Source: a virus
Virus record (IMG/VR): IMGVR_UViG_3300031566_000397
Span: 1-22,529 of that record
Length of the DNA stretch: 22,529 bases
Strand: one strand, 5' to 3'
The notes under the pieces are model-generated. The model was not told the origin of the DNA. It saw only the letters and a program-made list of their open reading frames with translations, and searched no databases. Of the stretch, positions 17,269 through 22,529 are shown one piece after another (the first letter of the stretch is position 1; each line of letters starts with the position of its first letter). Made by a program: the position numbers and the translations under genes.

Positions 17269-19080
17269 TTATATCAGGTCATCGTTGCGTTTTAATTGCA
17301 ACATCTGAGTAAATGATCGAGATTGATCACCACTCCCAAACATATTAACCACCCTCGTAATATGATAGTAGTCATCATAATAGAATCGCTGTGGTACGTC
17401 CGAATCCTTTTCTGCCATAGGTTTAAGGTATATTGTGAGCTTTAAACCCATAGGGTCTGTTTCTGGTTTTGAATAATAGTGTTTAACACCCTCACTATCG
17501 GAGGCCACATCCTTTGGGTTTCGGTTAACATCCGAAAGAAGATATGGGTTGCCACGTATACTCATCACAAAATCAGTTGTTTGGATATATGTATATCTAT
17601 CCATTAAATTTAAAATATCACTAGCCCGTTGAGCACTTTCCAACCCATCATTAACATATGTGCCTATCATAACCCGAACACCACTATACATAGTTTCAAA
17701 AAAGTCCAAATCCGGCTTACGTTCCGCAGAACCCTGTTCCCTATCCGCATAAATAATACCAGCACCATCCGCATCACTTTGTTTCTCAAGCATTTTATCA
17801 CCAACCCTATAATTAATATGGGATTTAAATTCTATTACATCCATGTCTTTTGGTTCTGAGGTATTTACAAAAAAATGTAAAACCGTAGGCATGTTTTCTC
17901 TTGGTAATTCATATTGCCTAATTTTAATAGTAACTTCATATCTATTCGTTGTTTTTCTAATCGCAGTTATGGTAGTTTTGAACGTTTTAGGTTTTTCATC
18001 AACGGCGTCGTCAGCGACCGTTTTAGATAACAACATTATATTTGATATTAAATTAACAAGGGTAGTACCGGTTCGCACGGGGAACGTTCGAACCCCCTTA
18101 TTATCTTGTAAAATATCAGGTTGCTCAAATGGCATATTTCTATTATCAATAGGATACGACTCATATTTTGAATCTAGATCTATTACATAATCTATAGGTA
18201 ATTTTTCTGGATCTGGTTTCTTTGTTTGCTTGGGAACCACAACAATTTTATCAACACTATCCGTGCGTACCTCTCGCATCCATTGCTGTAACTGTGCTTT
18301 ATGTGCATATTTTACCTGATTTAAATCAGCCTCAAGACCATCAAATATATCCTTAAGGGTTGTCATCGGCTTAGATAAATCATTTCTATCCTTCCTGTTT
18401 GATGTATTCGCTGCGTTTTCAATGGCTCTCGTGTCGAGACTCAATATTGTACCGTCACCCTTTGGTATAGTATCATGTAAATTACCGTCCTTATGAGTTA
18501 TATTCATCTGGAATAAACTAGAAAATGATCGCAACTCACCTAGTGTATTAGATGCACCAATTGCATATAATATGTGTGTATGTGGAGCCGGAGATGGTTG
18601 TAATATCGTAGCGGAAACAGACTCTATACTTGCTAAATTAAAGTAATAGGGGGCCGGAGCAATAATCTCATCGTTGTTATTGAATATAGTTTTAAGCATA
18701 AAGGTTGCGTGGGAAAGAGACATCGGACCGCTTTTAAGGAAATGACCTAATACTGTGTTATGTAAAAAATTTAAAAAAGTATATTGGGCCGTCTTATCAG
18801 CTATAACTATTTTTCCAACACTTGTTGACGTACTTACCCCCATAACAGGAGCAAAATCAAAATCCCAGATGGCTTCGGGTATGGTAAAATTCTTCTCACG
18901 GGCCTCATTAACTACCACAATATTATTACCAACCGCTCCCACCGCTGGCTTCCCCACCGCTGAATTTTCTATATCAACGTTTACAGTATTAAATGCATCC
19001 TCGGCAAATTTAAAAGCTATGAGAATATGTCGATGTGCTGTCGTGTTACCTACATCTATGGGGTTTTGTGGGATAGACAT
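17269..19080 (-). CDS. Large virion structural protein, possibly baseplate hub-like
   Basis: 603 residues, no membrane segment or enzymatic motif. The C-terminal part, with MGLKLTIYLKP followed by FYYDDYYHITRVVNMFGSGD and FTQMLQLKRND, resembles the closing strands of phage tail hub proteins (pattern: bind/tissue strand, then V-x-F-x-x-G-x-x-x-F-x-Q-x-L-x-L-x-R). The central region is charged and may be an insertion. It is encoded between a gp53-like baseplate wedge gene and the portal gene and is likely co-transcribed with the tail-tube family gene from the promoter at 20014. Virion role is likely; hub identity is only a suggestion. Confidence 0.6.
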   Translation of the reverse strand: MSIPQNPIDVGNTTAHRHILIAFKFAEDAFNTVNVDIENSAVGKPAVGAVGNNIVVVNEAREKNFTIPEAIWDFDFAPVMGVSTSTSVGKIVIADKTAQYTFLNFLHNTVLGHFLKSGPMSLSHATFMLKTIFNNNDEIIAPAPYYFNLASIESVSATILQPSPAPHTHILYAIGASNTLGELRSFSSLFQMNITHKDGNLHDTIPKGDGTILSLDTRAIENAANTSNRKDRNDLSKPMTTLKDIFDGLEADLNQVKYAHKAQLQQWMREVRTDSVDKIVVVPKQTKKPDPEKLPIDYVIDLDSKYESYPIDNRNMPFEQPDILQDNKGVRTFPVRTGTTLVNLISNIMLLSKTVADDAVDEKPKTFKTTITAIRKTTNRYEVTIKIRQYELPRENMPTVLHFFVNTSEPKDMDVIEFKSHINYRVGDKMLEKQSDADGAGIIYADREQGSAERKPDLDFFETMYSGVRVMIGTYVNDGLESAQRASDILNLMDRYTYIQTTDFVMSIRGNPYLLSDVNRNPKDVASDSEGVKHYYSKPETDPMGLKLTIYLKPMAEKDSDVPQRFYYDDYYHITRVVNMFGSGDQSRSFTQMLQLKRNDDLI

Positions 19081-19087
19081 TTAAATA

Positions 19088-19441
19088 TTACCCTATACCT
19101 GAAGTCTGTCGGGTTAATATATCGTAAAACACCCTGTTTCTAGATGGTAATGAAATTACCTTACCTACAGCAAGTTCCTCATTTATATCAACAATATTAT
19201 TATATTGTAATACAATCCACCCTAGATCATTCCTCCCATAATACAAATATGCAATTGCGTCTGGCGCACCTGCATACCGCAGCTCAATTGTATATATTAT
19301 GTCAGTAATATCATCGCGTTGTATGGGTGTTCTCTCCCACCACCTGATAAATTTTTCACCAACATCAGAAAAACCCCCCTGCACATATCTAGAGGTCTTT
19401 TTTAATACTGAACTTTTATCATCATATAGTTTAAATGCCAT
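19088..19441 (-). CDS. 53: Baseplate wedge protein, T4 gp53-like
   Basis: 117 residues, shorter than T4 gp53 (196). FIRWWERTPIQRDDITDIIY (31-50), then YAGAPDAIAYLYYGRNDLGW and VLQYNNIVDINEELAVGKVI follow the gp53 pattern: a tyrosine/aspartate strand, YG-x-x-x-LGW, N-x-I-x-D-x-x-EE and a final P-S/T motif. In T4, gp53 joins wedge units into the baseplate. It lies between the tail-tube family gene (2-nt gap) and the large structural gene. Confidence 0.75.
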   Translation of the reverse strand: MAFKLYDDKSSVLKKTSRYVQGGFSDVGEKFIRWWERTPIQRDDITDIIYTIELRYAGAPDAIAYLYYGRNDLGWIVLQYNNIVDINEELAVGKVISLPSRNRVFYDILTRQTSGIG

Positions 19442-19443
19442 AA

Positions 19444-19992
19444 TTAATATCCCGGTAATGTACCTGCCTTAAATTGGGCTAAATCAAAATCACCACCAGT
19501 TGATACTGAGTCTCCTCCCCGGTATCCCAATCCGTGGGCTTCTATTAGAGAGATGGTTACCTCATGTATAATTGGCATCATTGCCTGATTACCCGCCTCC
19601 TCAATATAATCAACATCCTCCGGAAACGATATACTCAAATCACTCATAACAACAGGTATACTGTAGAACTGCTCCTTATATCCAGTAAATTTAAGAATAG
19701 GGGGCTTACCTATAAGGAACGTTGCATTATCCTCTGGGAGCATCCATGCCCGCAACAAATTCAGGCTCTTATAATTATCTTTCCCCTCTAGTATTGTTCT
19801 AGAAAGAAAGCGGGCGTTAATAGTCCATGATCTATTTTGTGTAACTCTATAAACAGTAACAGCCGTGGAGGATGGTAGTCCTTGATTGACATAATCCGCT
19901 GATCTACTTTCGGTAATCGTCGGAGTAATCGCAAACATGACAAATTCCCCGGGGTTAGATGAATTACTTAGTGTTATCTCGTGTGTTCCCAC
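19444..19992 (-). CDS. Tail tube / baseplate tube-cap family protein (gp19/gp54/gp48-like)
   Basis: 182 residues from GTG at 19992. An upstream TTG at 20013 is rejected: it lies upstream of the predicted start of the late promoter, whereas GAGGAG stands 6 nt before the GTG. The segment RAWMLPEDNATFLIGKPPIL, the tail-tube-like TGYKEQFYSIPVVMSDLSIS and FPEDVDYIEE followed by EVTISLIEAHG match the tube-fold pattern (PP-x-L-x-F-x-G/A-Y, IPVV, FP-x-DVDY, vPv/MPi strand, ISL). Tube, tube initiator and tube terminator share this fold, so which one it is remains open; a gp53-like gene next to it hints at baseplate tube components. Confidence 0.65.
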   Translation of the reverse strand: MGTHEITLSNSSNPGEFVMFAITPTITESRSADYVNQGLPSSTAVTVYRVTQNRSWTINARFLSRTILEGKDNYKSLNLLRAWMLPEDNATFLIGKPPILKFTGYKEQFYSIPVVMSDLSISFPEDVDYIEEAGNQAMMPIIHEVTISLIEAHGLGYRGGDSVSTGGDFDLAQFKAGTLPGY

Positions 19993-20013
19993 AATATGCT
20001 CCTCATATACCAA

Positions 20014-20021
20014 TATTTATA
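20014..20021 (-). promoter_or_regulatory. T4-type late promoter for the tail gene block
   Basis: Exact TATAAATA (20021-20014 on the reverse strand); predicted start near 20008, giving a 16-nt leader with GAGGAG before the GTG at 19992. Confidence 0.75.
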
Positions 20022-20054
20022 TCATTACACAACACTTGCAAATACACGATTTAC

Positions 20055-20083
20055 TTGGCTTTTTTATCGTAGTATGGTATAAT
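20055..20083 (+). promoter_or_regulatory. Sigma-70-type promoter for gp55
   Basis: TTGGCT (20055-20060), a 17-nt spacer and full-consensus TATAAT (20078-20083) with an extended -10 TGg (20075-20077). Confidence 0.85.
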
Positions 20084-20096
20084 AGGATTTCTTAGG

Positions 20097-20104
20097 TATA
20101 AATA
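20097..20104 (+). promoter_or_regulatory. T4-type late promoter box upstream of gp55
   Basis: Exact TATAAATA; predicted start near 20110, 25 nt before the ATG. With the sigma-70 promoter just upstream, gp55 may be transcribed early and then by its own product. Confidence 0.6.
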
Positions 20105-20134
20105 GAGGGTATATAACAATAATAAGGAATCCCG

Positions 20135-20644
20135 ATGATACAGAAGTCCCAAGTTACTGAAGATAATATCCCAACCCCTAAGAAAAAAGAGGTTGTAAAA
20201 AAGAATGAACCGAAACCCAAGAAGAAAAAGAACTATCTGAATAATAAAGATATGATGGCCCAACTTCGGTTGTGTCATGAACAAGATAAAATGACAGATG
20301 AGTTCGCTAAGATGATTATGCTTCTTGCTGAACGGTATGGTAGTAGATATGAATACTCTGATTACAGTCCTCACATTGAAGATATGAAAGCGGTTGCTGT
20401 TACAAATGTCGTACGGGCTTGGCGTAGCTTCGATCTGGAAAGATACAATAATCCATTTGCGTACTTCACACAGGCCATAAAACATACCTTCTGGCAATAT
20501 GTTTCACAAGAAAAGAAACATAGATTAAACCGAGATACCATCCTCATTAGTATGGGGGAGTTGCCTTCTGATACTTACATGGAAGATTATCGAAAAGAGC
20601 TGCTTGAATTAAAGAACGAAGCAAAGGGTACCGGTGGCGAATAA
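20135..20644 (+). CDS. 55: Late transcription sigma factor, T4 gp55 family
   Basis: 169 residues against 185 in T4. After a Lys/Pro-rich tail of about 33 residues, the sigma region-2-like core is clear: NYLNNKDMMAQLRLCHEQ (33-50), MTDEFAKMIMLLAERY, then DMKAVAVTNVVRAWRSFDLE and NPFAYFTQAIKHTFWQYVSQ EKKHR. In T4, gp55 binds host core polymerase and, with gp33 and the gp45 clamp, reads TATAAATA promoters; those boxes are present across this window. AAGGA precedes the ATG. It is the first gene of the plus-strand block and directly upstream of gp47. The basic N-terminal tail is unlike T4. Confidence 0.9.
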   Translation: MIQKSQVTEDNIPTPKKKEVVKKNEPKPKKKKNYLNNKDMMAQLRLCHEQDKMTDEFAKMIMLLAERYGSRYEYSDYSPHIEDMKAVAVTNVVRAWRSFDLERYNNPFAYFTQAIKHTFWQYVSQEKKHRLNRDTILISMGELPSDTYMEDYRKELLELKNEAKGTGGE

Positions 20645-20665
20645 CAATAATTAAAGGAAATCAGA

Positions 20666-21703
20666 ATGAAAGGCAAAGCAGCCTGTTTTACTGATATACA
20701 CTGGGGAAGAAAGAATAATAGCGAACTACACAACCAAGATTGTATCCGGTTTATAAAGTGGTTTTGTGACAATGTAAGGGCAGATGATCAGATAGACCAT
20801 ATCGTGTTTATGGGTGACTGGTTTGAACACAGATCAGCTATCAATGGTTTGACGCTGGACTATGCCTATGAAGGGGCATGTATGTTACGTGACCTCAATC
20901 TCCCTGTATATTTCCTCGTTGGCAATCATGATCTCTATTATCGTACCACGCGGGATGTTCACTCAACCCGCTCCTTTGATTCTCTGGGCTTCACCGTGGT
21001 TAATACACCTACAGTGTTTGAAGACATTGGACAGAAGGGCACCTTGATGTGTCCATTCCTCTTTGAAAATGAGTATGCTGATTTAGCACAACACTTCAAT
21101 GTCCCCATATGGTTTGGACACTTTGAATTTAAGGGGTTTATCCTCACTGGTGAAACTAGGATGAAAGAACACGGGCCCGACCCACTGGACTTCAAACGTC
21201 CCACTAGAATATTCTCCGGACACTTCCATAAGCGTCAAACAGGAACCAACATCACATATATTGGAAACGCGTTCCCTGCTGACTTCAGTGATGCAAATGA
21301 TACAAGCAGGGGAATGATGGTATACGAACATGGATTAGATGATGTATTATTTATCGACTGGCCCGAGTGTCCTAGTTACATCAAAACGAAACTATCAGAC
21401 TTGGTCGCTGATGCCCCTTCTATTTTACGGAAGGATGGTATTGTAAATTGCATTGTTGATATGGACATCAACTATGAACAGAGCATCAAACTGAAAGAAC
21501 AACTAACAACGAAATATGAATTAAGAGAGATTACGTTGCATGAAAGTGCGGAACAAATGGAAGCCCTTGAAGGTACAAACGTGGATGAATTAGAATTAGA
21601 AACCCTCGATACCACAAGTGCCATGATAATAAACATGCTCAGTAAAATAGAAGCAGAATCCATAAACAACGATACTCTCATAAAAATTTTCGAGGAATTA
21701 TAA
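20666..21703 (+). CDS. 47: Recombination nuclease subunit, T4 gp47 (Mre11-like)
   Basis: 345 residues, near the T4 length (339). Mre11-type phosphoesterase motifs in order: FTDIHWGRKN (8-17), MGDWFEHR (49-56), VGNHDLYYR (85-93), FGHFEFKG (150-157) and SGHFHKRQ (184-191). With gp46 it forms the nuclease that resects DNA ends for recombination-dependent replication and helps degrade host DNA. AAAGGA lies 7 nt before the ATG. The stop overlaps the gp46 start (TAATG), giving translational coupling. Confidence 0.95.
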   Translation: MKGKAACFTDIHWGRKNNSELHNQDCIRFIKWFCDNVRADDQIDHIVFMGDWFEHRSAINGLTLDYAYEGACMLRDLNLPVYFLVGNHDLYYRTTRDVHSTRSFDSLGFTVVNTPTVFEDIGQKGTLMCPFLFENEYADLAQHFNVPIWFGHFEFKGFILTGETRMKEHGPDPLDFKRPTRIFSGHFHKRQTGTNITYIGNAFPADFSDANDTSRGMMVYEHGLDDVLFIDWPECPSYIKTKLSDLVADAPSILRKDGIVNCIVDMDINYEQSIKLKEQLTTKYELREITLHESAEQMEALEGTNVDELELETLDTTSAMIINMLSKIEAESINNDTLIKIFEEL

Positions 21704-22529
21704 TGAGCACACCGATTAAATTTAAAGAACTCACCTTACGTAATTTCATGTCATATGGAAATAATGTGACTACCATAAATCTCGAATTCAATGAACCGAC
21801 ACTGGTTATAGGTCACAACCTTGATGCCGTGGTAAATGGTCAGATTGACAGTAATGGTGCTGGCAAGTCTGCAATATTGGATGCCCTGTCATTCGTTTTA
21901 TATGATAGAACCATCTCTGGTATTGATAAAGCCGATTTAATTAATAATGTAAATAAGAAAAACCTTGAAGTATCGTTACTGTTTGAGAAAAATGGATTGT
22001 TATATAAAATTATTAGATCTCGTAAATCCAAGACCAAGGGAGATGTTAAGTTCCTTGTCGAAGATAAAGAAGGTGTGTTACAAGATAAAACCCCAGACAG
22101 TGTAGCGAATACCAATAAAGAAATCGAACGTATCGTTGGTGTCCCCTTTGAAGTGTTCTCCCGTATCATTGTATTCAGTGCCACATTTGAACCATTCCTG
22201 AAGTTACCTAGTCGCCACGTCAGTAAAGCCAATCAGACAGGTATCATGGAAGAGTTGTTTGGTTACACTGAACTTACAGATAAAGCCGAAACCCTTAAAG
22301 AAAAGATCAAGGGGGTGCGTGTTGAATTTACACACCTTGAGGACCTACAACGACAGATTGTCCTAGAGATGGAACGCCACACGAAACAGATTGAGTTAAC
22401 TGAACATAGGATACGTGATTGGGATAAAACACAACAGAGTAAAATATCCCTTCATAAACAATCACTTGAAGAGCTTTCCTTAGTGGATTTCGATAGTGAA
22501 CGTGCAGCTTTGGAACAAATAAATGATAT
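21703..22529 (+). CDS. 46: Recombination nuclease ATPase subunit, T4 gp46 (Rad50-like), 3' end cut by window
   Basis: 275 codons are visible, with no stop. The protein begins MSTPIKFKELTLRNFMSYGN, the usual first strand of SMC/Rad50 ATPases. The Walker A region has GHNLDAVVNG (37-46), then NGAGKSAILDALSF (51-64), with the T4-like insertion between the first Gly and GKS. After the globular head (with FEVFSRIIVFSATFEPFLKL), the coiled coil begins near residue 180 and is rich in Glu, Lys and Gln. GAGG stands before the ATG, which overlaps the gp47 stop. The hook, Walker B and signature motifs lie beyond the window. Confidence 0.95.
   Translation, partial: MSTPIKFKELTLRNFMSYGNNVTTINLEFNEPTLVIGHNLDAVVNGQIDSNGAGKSAILDALSFVLYDRTISGIDKADLINNVNKKNLEVSLLFEKNGLLYKIIRSRKSKTKGDVKFLVEDKEGVLQDKTPDSVANTNKEIERIVGVPFEVFSRIIVFSATFEPFLKLPSRHVSKANQTGIMEELFGYTELTDKAETLKEKIKGVRVEFTHLEDLQRQIVLEMERHTKQIELTEHRIRDWDKTQQSKISLHKQSLEELSLVDFDSERAALEQIND

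Noticed and set aside
19993-20013. TTG start for the tail-tube family gene
   Set aside because: It lies between the late promoter box and the predicted transcription start; GTG at 19992 has GAGGAG at proper spacing.
1-22529. CRISPR array, integrase, attachment site or insertion sequence
   Set aside because: No regularly spaced repeats, recombinase motifs or terminal inverted repeats were seen.

Overview
This window is a piece of a tailed-phage genome of the T4-like myovirus type. Three things show this. A T4-style virion block lies on the minus strand (tail-tube family protein, gp53 baseplate wedge, gp20 portal, a set of small prohead-core-like genes, gp21 prohead protease). A replication/transcription block (gp55 late sigma factor, gp47 and gp46 recombination nuclease) diverges from it on the plus strand. 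T4-type late promoters (NATAAATA) are scattered throughout. Base composition is moderately AT-rich and genes are tightly packed. The accessory genes (sulfotransferase, pyruvyltransferase, many tRNAs) fit a large environmental, possibly marine, phage; the host cannot be read from the sequence.

Layout. 1-3240: ten tRNA genes on the minus strand (Gln x2, Pro x2, Tyr, Leu x3, Glu, Phe), interrupted by a GIY-YIG endonuclease, a plus-strand acetyltransferase-like gene and a 56-residue Arg/Lys-rich protein. That basic protein has a leader with four alternating inverted-repeat segments and a 15-codon leader ORF. 3255-4200: a plus-strand sulfotransferase, then a hairpin-rich non-coding stretch ending in a strong bidirectional terminator. 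4225-6973: minus-strand accessory genes, including small ORFs, a kinase-like protein, a glycosyltransferase and a polysaccharide pyruvyltransferase. 7068-8477: two plus-strand late paralogues. 8461-11117: minus-strand nucleotide-metabolism and unknown genes, led by a MazG-like gene directly followed by a tRNA with anticodon CUA (amber suppressor type). 11202-11636: a small acidic plus-strand gene. 11670-20021: minus-strand head and tail genes. 20055-22529: plus-strand gp55, gp47 and gp46 (cut by the window edge).

How it fits together. Sigma-70-type promoters (TTGACA-17-TATAAT class) drive small accessory genes, the MazG/tRNA operon and gp55. gp55 would then direct transcription from the NATAAATA promoters in front of the head, tail and cargo-like genes. 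Several promoters lie so close to their start codons that the mRNAs should be leaderless. Between portal and protease, three tandem genes share a nearly identical N-terminal module of about 34 residues followed by unrelated C-terminal parts, each with a (L/I/M)xE site after the module. This is the architecture expected for prohead-targeted, protease-processed internal (possibly ejected) proteins and is the strongest candidate here for an undescribed system. The amber-suppressor tRNA and the switch-like leader of the Arg-rich protein are the next most interesting items.
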